From an uncultured Prevotella sp. (GTDB lineage: Bacteria; Bacteroidota; Bacteroidia; Bacteroidales; Bacteroidaceae), in NCBI GenBank assembly GCA_900318625.1, contig ONLG01000017.1, positions 1 to 64,000 on the forward strand: 64,000 bases of DNA, read 5' to 3'. How positions within the stretch are numbered: the stretch's first letter is position 1; each line of letters begins with the position of its first letter. Below the pieces are notes generated by a model. That model was not told where the DNA came from, did not search any database, and was given only the letters and a program-made list of their open reading frames with translations. Below are positions 31,268 through 39,726 of this stretch, piece by piece. Both the position numbers and the translations under genes were made by a program.

Positions 31268-34200
31268 ATGATACTCTTTTTCAAAACAGCAAGCGGCAGC
31301 ATCATTGCCACACAAACCGAGCAGCAACTCACCAGTGAAGAGACCAAGGAACTAAGCTGGCTGTATGGCAATGCCGACCTTCTCGAAGCCCAAGAGCTTA
31401 CGGGATGGTTCGTAGGTCCGCGCCGCGAGATGGTCACTCCGTGGAGTACCAATGCCGTGGAAATAACCCAGAACATGAACATCAGGGGCATCACGCGCAT
31501 CGAAGAGTACTTCCCCGTGAGCTCGCAGGATGCCGACCACGACACCATGCTGCAACGTATGTATGACGGTTTGGACCAAAACATCTTCCACATCGACATC
31601 GAGCCGGCACCCATACAGTATGTCAGCGACCTCGAAGCCTACAACGAGCAGGAAGGTCTGGCTCTCTCGGCTGAGGAAATAGAGTATCTGCACAACATAG
31701 AAAAGCAAAACGGACGTCCGCTCACCGACTCTGAAATCTTCGGTTTCGCACAAATCAACTCCGAGCACTGCCGCCACAAGATATTCTCGGGGCAGTTCAT
31801 CATCGACGGCAAGGAGATGGAGAGCTCGCTGTTTGCCATGATCAAGAAGACAACAGCCGAGAACCCGGGCAAGATTTTGTCGGCCTACAAGGATAATGTA
31901 GCCTTTGCGCAGGGTCCGATAGTTGAGCAGTTTGCCCCGAAAGACCAGAGTACGAGCGACTACTTCCGCGTAGAAGACATAGAGAGCGTTATCTCGCTGA
32001 AAGCCGAAACCCACAACTTCCCGACCACCGTGGAGCCGTTCAACGGTGCCGCCACAGGCACGGGAGGCGAGATACGCGACCGTATGGGCGGCGGAACGGG
32101 CTCATGGCCCATCGCCGGAACTGCCGTCTACATGACTGCCTATCCGCGACTCACTGCCGACGACGATTTCGATGCCTGCCCGTCGCCGCTCAAGCGCGAC
32201 TGGGAAAGCATCATGGAAGAGCGCAAATGGCTCTACCAGACTCCCGAACAGATACTTATCAAGGCATCGAACGGTGCCAGCGACTTCGGCAACAAGTTCG
32301 GACAGCCGCTGATATGCGGCTCGGTGCTCACCTTCGAGCATCAGGAAGCCACCTCACCCGACACCAATCACCAACCACCAATCGCGCCAGAGAAATACGC
32401 CTACGACAAGGTTATCATGCTTGCCGGCGGCGTGGGCTACGGCAAGAAGCGCGACTGCCTGAAGAAGGAGCCGCAGAAGGGCAACAAGGTGGTTGTAGTG
32501 GGCGGCGACAACTACCGCATCGGCCTCGGCGGAGGTTCCGTATCGTCGGTCGACACGGGCCGCTACAGCAACGGCATCGAGCTCAACGCCGTGCAGCGCG
32601 CCAACCCCGAGATGCAGAAAAGGGCATATAACCTCGTTCGCGCACTGGTAGAAGAAGACAACAACCCCGTCGTTTCGATCCACGACCACGGCTCGGCAGG
32701 CCACCTCAACTGCCTTTCCGAGCTGGTAGAGGAGTGCGGCGGCGAGATAGACATGGCCGCGCTGCCCATCGGCGACAAGACTCTGTCGGCAAAGGAGATT
32801 ATTGCCAACGAGAGTCAGGAGCGCATGGGACTGCTCATCGACGAGAAACACATCGAGCACGTAAGGAAAATAGCCGAGCGCGAGCGTGCTCCGCTGTACG
32901 TGGTGGGCGAAACCACAGGCGACGCACACTTCTCTTTCCGCCAGAAAGACGGCAAGAAGCCCTTTGACCTCGACGTGGCACAGATGTTCGGACACTCACC
33001 CAAGACCATCATGCGCGACGAAACGGTAGAGAGGAAGTACGACAGCGCAAGCAGCGAGCTGGCAAAGCTCGATGCCGCTACGCCGCAGGAGGCTGTTGAA
33101 AAGCTGCTCAAGAGAGTGCTTCAGCTCGAAGCCGTGGCCTGCAAAGACTGGCTGACGAACAAGGTTGACCGCTCTGTGACGGGCAAGATAGCACGCCAGC
33201 AGTGTCAGGGCGAGCTGCAACTGCCGCTCAGCGACTGCGGAGTGGTGGCTCTCGACTACCGTGGCAAGGCCGGCATAGCTACCTCCATAGGCCACGCTCC
33301 GCAGGCCGGACTGGCCTCGCCGGAGGCTGGCAGCGTGCTCTCGGTGGCCGAGGCACTGACCAATCTGGTGTGGGCACCGCTGGCCGACGGACGCAACAGC
33401 ATCTCGCTGTCGGCCAACTGGATGTGGCCCTGCCGCTCGCAGAAAGGCGAAGACGCACGCCTCTACACCGCAGTGAAAGCCCTGTCTGACTTCTGCTGCG
33501 CCATCGGCGTGAACGTTCCCACAGGAAAAGACTCGCTGTCGCTCACACAACAGTACCCCGGCGGCGAGAAAATCATCTCTCCGGGCACCGTCATCGTGAG
33601 TGCCGGAGCCGAAGTGAGCGACATAAAGCACGTCGTATCGCCCGTGATAGTCAACGACAAGAACTCCTCGCTCTACCATATCGACTTCTCGTTCCAGCCC
33701 TCACGCCTCGGCGGCAGCGCACTGGCACAGTCGCTCGGCAAGGTGGGCAGCGACGTTCCCTACGCTGACTGGGCCGACAAGCAGCAACTCTACACCGAAT
33801 ACTTCACCTCGTGCTTCGACGCAGTTCAGGAACTGGTGAAGCGCGGATGGGTGATGGCAGGCCACGACATAAGCGCAGGCGGCATGATAACGACCCTGCT
33901 GGAGATGGCTTTCGCCAATACCAAGGGCGGCATCAACGTCAACCTGCACGACCTGGTGAGCGACGACATCACGAAAACGCTCTTTGCCGAGAACCCCGGA
34001 GTGATTATCCAGGTGGCAGACAAGCACAAGCACGAGCTGATGAAGTTCCTCGAGAGCGAGGGCGTGGGCTTTGCCAAGATAGGCTACCCCACTCCAAACA
34101 GCCGACAGCTGGTGATAAAGAAAGACGAACAGACCTTGACGTTCGACATCGACGAGCTGCGCGACGTGTGGTATCGCACCTCCTACCTGCTCGACCGCAA

Positions 34201-35116
34201 GCAGAGCATGGGCGGCAAAGCCCGCGAACGCTACGAAAACTACAAGCAGCAACCGGTGGAGATGGTGTTCAAGCCGTCGTTCACAGGCAAGCTGTCGCAA
34301 TACGGACTCAATCCTGATGCCAGGAAGATAACCAAGAACAGCACTTACCACTCCCCAGCCACCAATCCTAAGGCTCCCAAGGCCGCCATCATCCGCGAGA
34401 AGGGCACCAACGGCGAGCGCGAGATGGCCTACTCGCTCTATCTGGCAGGCTTCGAGGTGAAGGACGTGATGATGACCGACCTCATAGAGGGCCGCGAAAC
34501 GCTCGAAGACATATCGATGATAGTGTTCTGCGGCGGCTTCTCCAACAGCGACGTGCTCGGCTCGGCCAAGGGCTGGGCAGGCGCGTTCCTATACAATCCC
34601 AAGGCAAAAGAAGCCCTCGACAAGTTCTATCAGCGCGAGGACACACTGTCGCTGGGCATCTGCAACGGCTGCCAGCTGATGATTGAGCTCGGGCTGACAG
34701 GTGCCAAGGGAGCCAAGATGCTCCACAACGACTCGCACAAGTTCGAGAGCAGCTTCCTCTCGCTGGCCATACCCGAGAACAACAGCGTGATGTTTGGCTC
34801 GCTCAGCGGCAGCAAGCTCGGCATCTGGGTGGCTCACGGAGAAGGCAAGTTCGCCCTCACCGAGCCCGAGGAAGCCTACAACGTTGTGGCTAAATACAAC
34901 TATTCGGGCTACCCCGGCAACCCCAACGGTTCATGCTTCGACATTGCCGGACTGTGCTCCGCCGACGGACGCCATCTCGCTATGATGCCTCACTTGGAGC
35001 GCGCGATATTCCCTTGGCAGAACGGATGGTATCCGCAGCAGCGCAGCAGCGACGAGGTGACACCGTGGATAGAGGCTTTCGTCAACGCACGCCGCTGGAT
35101 AGAGCAGCACAGCTAA
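31268..35116 (+). CDS. purL: Phosphoribosylformylglycinamidine synthase (large, single-chain)
   Basis: The 1282-residue enzyme makes FGAM from FGAR, glutamine and ATP in purine synthesis. Landmarks are FAQINSEHCRHKIF, the FGAM synthase core KAETHNFPTTVEPFNGAATG, SIHDHGSAGHLNCLSELVEE, and the C-terminal glutamine amidotransferase with nucleophile Cys1132 (LGICNGCQL) and His1242/Glu1244 (PHLERAIFP). It is a few dozen residues longer than I recall for Bacteroides PurL. Part of the excess is a low-complexity insert near residues 362-375 (ATSPDTNHQPPIAPEKYAYD). It is transcribed from the promoter at 31142-31173. Confidence 0.96.
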   Translation: MILFFKTASGSIIATQTEQQLTSEETKELSWLYGNADLLEAQELTGWFVGPRREMVTPWSTNAVEITQNMNIRGITRIEEYFPVSSQDADHDTMLQRMYDGLDQNIFHIDIEPAPIQYVSDLEAYNEQEGLALSAEEIEYLHNIEKQNGRPLTDSEIFGFAQINSEHCRHKIFSGQFIIDGKEMESSLFAMIKKTTAENPGKILSAYKDNVAFAQGPIVEQFAPKDQSTSDYFRVEDIESVISLKAETHNFPTTVEPFNGAATGTGGEIRDRMGGGTGSWPIAGTAVYMTAYPRLTADDDFDACPSPLKRDWESIMEERKWLYQTPEQILIKASNGASDFGNKFGQPLICGSVLTFEHQEATSPDTNHQPPIAPEKYAYDKVIMLAGGVGYGKKRDCLKKEPQKGNKVVVVGGDNYRIGLGGGSVSSVDTGRYSNGIELNAVQRANPEMQKRAYNLVRALVEEDNNPVVSIHDHGSAGHLNCLSELVEECGGEIDMAALPIGDKTLSAKEIIANESQERMGLLIDEKHIEHVRKIAERERAPLYVVGETTGDAHFSFRQKDGKKPFDLDVAQMFGHSPKTIMRDETVERKYDSASSELAKLDAATPQEAVEKLLKRVLQLEAVACKDWLTNKVDRSVTGKIARQQCQGELQLPLSDCGVVALDYRGKAGIATSIGHAPQAGLASPEAGSVLSVAEALTNLVWAPLADGRNSISLSANWMWPCRSQKGEDARLYTAVKALSDFCCAIGVNVPTGKDSLSLTQQYPGGEKIISPGTVIVSAGAEVSDIKHVVSPVIVNDKNSSLYHIDFSFQPSRLGGSALAQSLGKVGSDVPYADWADKQQLYTEYFTSCFDAVQELVKRGWVMAGHDISAGGMITTLLEMAFANTKGGINVNLHDLVSDDITKTLFAENPGVIIQVADKHKHELMKFLESEGVGFAKIGYPTPNSRQLVIKKDEQTLTFDIDELRDVWYRTSYLLDRKQSMGGKARERYENYKQQPVEMVFKPSFTGKLSQYGLNPDARKITKNSTYHSPATNPKAPKAAIIREKGTNGEREMAYSLYLAGFEVKDVMMTDLIEGRETLEDISMIVFCGGFSNSDVLGSAKGWAGAFLYNPKAKEALDKFYQREDTLSLGICNGCQLMIELGLTGAKGAKMLHNDSHKFESSFLSLAIPENNSVMFGSLSGSKLGIWVAHGEGKFALTEPEEAYNVVAKYNYSGYPGNPNGSCFDIAGLCSADGRHLAMMPHLERAIFPWQNGWYPQQRSSDEVTPWIEAFVNARRWIEQHS

Positions 35117-35189
35117 GACCGCGCCGCAGCGCAGCAAGCCACTTACGGCAACCACAGAACCACCTCTTCACAGATTATTCATCGTGACA

Positions 35190-35819
35190 ATGCGACCCAA
35201 AACAGACAGTCAGCCCATCCCCGCAGCCCCTTCCAAAGGAGAGGCATGGGATGGGCTGACGTTGTTTTCCACCTTTTTCAGAATCGGACTGTTCACCCTT
35301 GGAGGCGGCTACGCCATGATACCTATCATCGAAGAGGAAGTGGTCAGGAAGCACAAGTGGATCGACAGCGATCTGTTCGTAGACCTGTTAGCCGTCGCCC
35401 AGAGCTGTCCGGGAGTGTTCGCGATAAACATCAGCACCTTCATCGGCTACAAGCTGGGCAAGACGCGCGCCGCACTGCTGGCAAGTCTGGGCACCGCATT
35501 GCCTTCGTTCATCATCATTCTGCTCATAGCACTGTTCTTCCACCGCCTGATGGACGTGGGATGGATAGCTGCCATGTTCCGAGGCATACGCCCGGCAGTG
35601 GTTGCGCTGATTGCCGTACCCACCTTCAACATGGCGAAGAGTGCCAAGATAACCCTCGCCAACTGCTGGATACCCATCGTCACGGCACTGCTTATATGGT
35701 TGCTCGGGGTCAACCCCATCTACATAATCCTTGCGGCAGCTGCCGCAGGACTGCTCTACAGCATGATAATAGGCCCCACCGACAAGACTGACAACACCGA
35801 CAAAGACCACACGGCATGA
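35190..35819 (+). CDS. Chromate transporter family protein, first half
   Basis: The ATG at 35190 gives 209 residues; a GTG at 35184 is possible. It is a half-size member of the CHR family: LFSTFFRIGLFTLGGGYAMI, EEVVRKHKWIDSDLFVDLLA, AQSCPGVFAINISTFIGYK and six hydrophobic helices. The adjacent gene encodes the second half with a 4-base overlap, so the two proteins should form a heterodimer in the inner membrane. Substrate may be chromate or another oxyanion. The first 25 residues, before the conserved helix, are encoded by an inverted repeat (35211-35258). Confidence 0.9.
   Translation: MRPKTDSQPIPAAPSKGEAWDGLTLFSTFFRIGLFTLGGGYAMIPIIEEEVVRKHKWIDSDLFVDLLAVAQSCPGVFAINISTFIGYKLGKTRAALLASLGTALPSFIIILLIALFFHRLMDVGWIAAMFRGIRPAVVALIAVPTFNMAKSAKITLANCWIPIVTALLIWLLGVNPIYIILAAAAAGLLYSMIIGPTDKTDNTDKDHTA
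35211..35258. repeat. Inverted repeat within the first codons of the chromate transporter gene
   Basis: CAGCCCATCCC (35211-35221) pairs with GGGATGGGCTG (35248-35258), with CAGCCCCTTCCAAAGGAGAG between. It is built like the GC-rich dyad repeat family. Confidence 0.7.
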
Positions 35820-36391
35820 TATTCATACAACTGTTCTACACGTTTCTGCTGATCGGAATCTTCGGTTTCGGAGGCGGATATGGTATGCTCTCGCTCATAC
35901 AGACCGAGACAGTGGTCCGTCACAGCTGGCTTTCGTCGGCTGAGTTCACCAATATCGTAGCCATCTCGCAGATGACTCCGGGGCCCATAGGCATCAACTC
36001 GGCCACCTACTGCGGCTATGCCGCCGTGAAGAACGCAGGCTACGGCGAGCTGACAGCCATCCTGGGCAGTGCCACAGCCACCTTTGCACTGGTGCTGCCA
36101 TCGCTCGTGCTGATGATACTGATAAGCAAACTGTTCATGAAATACATGGATGCGCCCGTGGTGCGGTCGGTCTTTGCCGCCCTGCGCCCCGTGGTAGTGG
36201 GCCTGCTGGCTGCCGCCACGCTGCTGCTGTGCAACAGCGAGAACTTCTCGTCGCCCGAAGTGAGCATCTGGCAGTTTGCCGTCAGCCTGCTGCTGTTCGC
36301 AGCCACCTTCGTGGGAACGAAGTTCATCAACATCAGTCCTATCCGAATGATATGCTATGCGGCGTTCGCAGGACTGCTGTTGCTCTATTGA
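35816..36391 (+). CDS. Chromate transporter family protein, second half
   Basis: The 191-residue protein is the partner half-transporter: LFYTFLLIGIFGFGGGYGML, LSSAEFTNIVAISQMTPGPI, GINSATYCGYAAVKNAG and six hydrophobic helices. Start and previous stop overlap as ATGA, so synthesis is coupled. In split CHR systems the two halves have opposite membrane topology. The gene is followed 33 bases later by a secreted nuclease gene on the same strand. Confidence 0.9.
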   Translation: MIFIQLFYTFLLIGIFGFGGGYGMLSLIQTETVVRHSWLSSAEFTNIVAISQMTPGPIGINSATYCGYAAVKNAGYGELTAILGSATATFALVLPSLVLMILISKLFMKYMDAPVVRSVFAALRPVVVGLLAAATLLLCNSENFSSPEVSIWQFAVSLLLFAATFVGTKFINISPIRMICYAAFAGLLLLY

Positions 36392-36424
36392 CAACATTGC
36401 AAAACCTAACAACAATATTATACT

Positions 36425-37471
36425 ATGAGAAAAACACTATTGGCACTGGTATGCCTTGTGGCTACACTCAGTGCCACCGCACAATCGCAGGAACCCAACA
36501 CCGTGCGCTACTTCCTCAACGACAAGACCGTCTTCGACATCCGCCTCTCGGAGCTGGAGCAGATAAAGCGCATCGGAAAGTTCGGTCTGCGCAACGTCTA
36601 CTCGGCTGAAGACAAGAACAGCAAGGACTTCCTGTACTCCCAGATTGACAGTATCATGTTTGTCTACGTGAAGTACGACGACGAGGTTGCACCCGATGTG
36701 ACCAACGCCAACCGCAACCAGAACCCCAAGGCTCAGGGGCTGGAGTTCCCACGGCTGCGCTCGGGCAGCGACCAGCTGCTCGTTCAGCACAGCACCAAGG
36801 ACTATGGCATCACATATTCGCTGGAATGGGACTGCACAAAGAAGTCGCAGCGATGGACCTGCTACCAGTTCCACAAGGGACTGCCCGACAACAAGGTGGG
36901 ACGAACAGGCTCATGGCAGGACGACCCAGACATTCCAGAGAAATACCGAACCCACTCCTCGCAGTTCGGCTCGCCCTACTCTCGCGGCCATATGTGTATG
37001 TCGAACGACCGCCAGTCGTCGGTGGAACAGAACAAACAGACCTTCTACATAAGCAACATACACCCACAGTATCAGAACCACAACGGAAACCTGTGGCAGA
37101 CGCTTGAAAACACAGTCAGGGGCTGGGGCTTTAACAATACCTTCCGCGACACTTTGTACGTTGTGAAGGCCGGCACCATCGACGGCGACAAGGTTCTCTC
37201 GCCCACTAAGACAGGTCTGCTCGTGCCTAAATACTTCTACATGGCCGTGCTCTGCTATAAAGGCGACAGCTACAAGGCCATAGCCTTCTGGACCGAGCAC
37301 ACCAACGCTAAGATCACCAAAGCCAACCCAGCCGACTATGCCATATCGGTGAAGGAACTGGAAGAGCTCACAGGCATCGACTTCTTCTGCAATCTGCCCG
37401 ACGATATAGAGAAAAACGTTGAAGAAAACCTCACGCTCAGCGACTGGGGGCTAAAGAAAACAGGAGAATAA
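36425..37471 (+). CDS. Secreted DNA/RNA non-specific endonuclease (beta-beta-alpha metal type)
   Basis: The 348-residue protein has a signal peptide ending LSATAQ. Residues about 100-330 form the endonuclease NS domain with SRGHMCMSNDR, the DRGH-type motif whose histidine is the general base, and NIHPQYQNHNGNLWQTLEN with the Mg-ligand asparagine. It would degrade extracellular nucleic acids for nutrition or biofilm turnover. A 70-residue N-terminal region (FLNDKTVFDIRLSELEQIKR) precedes the catalytic domain and resembles leading segments of other secreted Bacteroidales proteins. The CCCCTCCCCAAGGGAGGGG dyad at 37501-37519 may terminate it. Confidence 0.9.
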   Translation: MRKTLLALVCLVATLSATAQSQEPNTVRYFLNDKTVFDIRLSELEQIKRIGKFGLRNVYSAEDKNSKDFLYSQIDSIMFVYVKYDDEVAPDVTNANRNQNPKAQGLEFPRLRSGSDQLLVQHSTKDYGITYSLEWDCTKKSQRWTCYQFHKGLPDNKVGRTGSWQDDPDIPEKYRTHSSQFGSPYSRGHMCMSNDRQSSVEQNKQTFYISNIHPQYQNHNGNLWQTLENTVRGWGFNNTFRDTLYVVKAGTIDGDKVLSPTKTGLLVPKYFYMAVLCYKGDSYKAIAFWTEHTNAKITKANPADYAISVKELEELTGIDFFCNLPDDIEKNVEENLTLSDWGLKKTGE

Positions 37472-37490
37472 CAGCCCCACACCCAAGCAT

Positions 37491-37519
37491 CCACCCCCAA
37501 CCCCTCCCCAAGGGAGGGG
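37491..37519 (+). repeat. GC-rich dyad repeat copy after the nuclease gene
   Basis: CCACCCCCAACCCC then TCCCCAAGGGAGGGG; followed by TGTTTCT, so it can also act as a terminator. Confidence 0.75.
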
Positions 37520-37595
37520 TGTTTCTAATTGTCAATATAAGCTACAGACTCTCTATTATCCATTGCTTCTATAGCAGCTATTGGCTCTATACTAT

Positions 37596-38318
37596 TCATT
37601 TGCCAAGGAACTTGCTTTCGATATACCTGTTGAAGCTGTCGCGATAGAGGTCGCCTATGGGCAGATAAATGTCCGGCCCCATCACCACACGGTTCTTGTT
37701 GACCTCCTGTATCTCCCTCAGGTTGATGATGAAGCTGCGGTGTATGCGCATGAACGCAGCCTGCGGCAGCCGCTCTTCCATCTTCTTCATCGAGAGCAGC
37801 ACCACCAATGGCTTTCTCTGACCTTGCAGATGAATCTTCAGGTACTCGCTCATGCCCTCTACATAGACTATCTCCGATAGCTTCACACGCACCACCCTGT
37901 GCTCCGTCTTCAGGAAGATGGCATCGTCGCTGTCCACTGCCGACACCTCAGCCTGGTGCGTAAGCTCGTACTGCCGCTTCACTTTCGCGGCGGCGCGCCT
38001 GAACTCGTCGAGCGAGAAAGGCTTGAGAAGATAGTCCACTGCGTCAACTTTGTAACCCTCTACGGCATACTCTCCGTAGGCAGTAGTGAACACGACGAGC
38101 GGCGGCATGGCCAATGAGCGCACGAAGTCGAGCCCGTTTAGGTCGGGCATATTTATGTCGATGAAGATTGCGTCGACCGCTTCCTCTTCGAGCTTGCTGC
38201 GTGCCTCGAGCGCACTGGCACACTGTCCGGCCAGCTCAAGGAAAGGAATCTTCTCAATGTAAGCCGCCAGCTGCTGCAATGCCAATGGCTCGTCGTCGAT
38301 AGCAAGTACACGTATCAT
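37596..38318 (-). CDS. LytTR-family response regulator
   Basis: The 240-residue protein has a receiver domain (1-120) with the phosphoacceptor Asp in AIFIDINMPDLNG and the Lys in DYLLKPFSLDEF, then a LytTR DNA-binding domain (about 140-238: KTEHRVVRVKLSEIVYVEGM, MRIHRSFIINL). It sits 57 bases after a LytS-like kinase gene on the same strand and is its evident partner. Targets are unknown. Prevotella pairs of this type often control transport or surface genes, so the adjacent secreted nuclease is only a guess. Confidence 0.92.
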   Translation of the reverse strand: MIRVLAIDDEPLALQQLAAYIEKIPFLELAGQCASALEARSKLEEEAVDAIFIDINMPDLNGLDFVRSLAMPPLVVFTTAYGEYAVEGYKVDAVDYLLKPFSLDEFRRAAAKVKRQYELTHQAEVSAVDSDDAIFLKTEHRVVRVKLSEIVYVEGMSEYLKIHLQGQRKPLVVLLSMKKMEERLPQAAFMRIHRSFIINLREIQEVNKNRVVMGPDIYLPIGDLYRDSFNRYIESKFLGK

Positions 38319-38375
38319 GGTTTCTTATTTAGGTAGTTAACAGGTTTAACGGTTCACGGAGCCGGGTGCCGGACA

Positions 38376-39563
38376 TCAGCTGGCAGCTGTCGGCTCAGCC
38401 GTGTTGGCCGGCAAGAGCAGCTTCACGCTGTAGACACCGTCCTCGTCGGCCATCTGCAAGTCGTAGTCGGTGCCGTAGATAAGCTGCAGGCGCTTGCCCA
38501 CATTGGCCAGCCCCACTCCCCCTTTCTCGCTGTTGGCAAGATGGGCAATGCTGTTGCGGCAGCTGAAGAGCACCCTGTCGTCCTGCTGCTCGATGCTTAT
38601 GTCGATGAAGGAGTCATGCTGATAGCTCACTCCGTGCTTGAAAGCGTTTTCCACGAAGGTGATGAACAGCAGCGGCGGCACCACTGGCTGTCGGTCTTCG
38701 CCCTCGGCAGGCTGCGGCAGGTCGAGGCTGATGCTCACCCGGTCGGTGTATCTCATGCGCATCAGAGCCACATAGTTGTTCAGGCAACCAATCTCGCGGC
38801 CCAGCGGAATGAGTTTCTTGTTACCCTCGTAGAGCACGTAGCGCATCATCTTCGACAGCACCACAATCGACGACTTGGCACGCTCGGGGTCGATGTCGAC
38901 GAGCGCGTGTATGTTGTTGAGCGTGTTCATGAAGAAGTGGGGGTTGATCTGGTAGCGCAGAAACTCCAGCTGATGGGTCAGGTTCTCCCTCTCGAGCGCC
39001 GCTATTTGCTGCCTCACGTCGTCTTGCTTGAAGTAGAGCTTCACTCCGAGGTTGAGTCCGAGCATGAAGAAGAGCATTATTCCGCCCACCACGTCGGTCT
39101 GTCCGAAGAGCAGGGGCGGTCCGTGGCGCGGTCCCTTAGGTGGGTGAGCCGGGGTGCGGTGGGCCGTCTGGCATGGCTGGTCGGCAGCTTTGTCGTGGTG
39201 TGGAGCGTGGTGCTGTGCTGCCATCTCGGTCTTGAAGTGCTCGTCGTGGGGCGGAGCAAAGTCGGGACGGGTGGCACACTGCGCGAGGAAAAACACCACC
39301 ATGAGCGCCAGAACCGAAAGGGCATACTTCAGCTTCTTCTGCTTATATATAAGAATAGGTGCGGCAAGGGCGTTGTGAACGATGAAGGCGGCAAGATAGA
39401 TAGCGAAGATGCGCCACACGTCGAGCACGTCTTTCCATCGGAACGAGCCGTGTCCCACCATCTGCGAGTTCACGTATTCGGCCACTACGGGCGACATGAA
39501 GAGCAGCGCAAACAGAAGTATGTAGAAGAGGTTTTCCTTCTTTCGGAGTATTGTAGGTGTCAT
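38376..39563 (-). CDS. LytS-like sensor histidine kinase with a histidine-rich periplasmic loop
   Basis: The ATG at 39563 gives 395 residues. Four hydrophobic helices lie in the first 175 residues, then a His_kinase domain with RYQINPHFFMNTLNN carrying the phosphoacceptor His, and the ATP-binding FVENAFKHGV and GVGLANVGKRL motifs. Between helices 3 and 4 (residues about 100-150) a loop holds nine histidines (DEHFKTEMAAQHHAPHHDK, then HRTPAHPPKGPRHG), which suggests metal or pH sensing. An upstream in-frame start at 39746 would overlap the divergent helicase gene. It is paired with the LytTR regulator. Confidence 0.9.
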   Translation of the reverse strand: MTPTILRKKENLFYILLFALLFMSPVVAEYVNSQMVGHGSFRWKDVLDVWRIFAIYLAAFIVHNALAAPILIYKQKKLKYALSVLALMVVFFLAQCATRPDFAPPHDEHFKTEMAAQHHAPHHDKAADQPCQTAHRTPAHPPKGPRHGPPLLFGQTDVVGGIMLFFMLGLNLGVKLYFKQDDVRQQIAALERENLTHQLEFLRYQINPHFFMNTLNNIHALVDIDPERAKSSIVVLSKMMRYVLYEGNKKLIPLGREIGCLNNYVALMRMRYTDRVSISLDLPQPAEGEDRQPVVPPLLFITFVENAFKHGVSYQHDSFIDISIEQQDDRVLFSCRNSIAHLANSEKGGVGLANVGKRLQLIYGTDYDLQMADEDGVYSVKLLLPANTAEPTAAS

Positions 39564-39726
39564 AGGCACGTGTCTTAACTGAATAACGAGGTTGTCTGAT
39601 GGTTTATTGTGGTGCGGGGGATTGGCTTTTATCACCGGCAAATGTATCGCGGCAGGCGTTTTCTTGCAAATCGTTTCAACAAATCGAGCCTTTTCTTCAG
39701 CAAAAACACTAACTTCGCACCCGATT

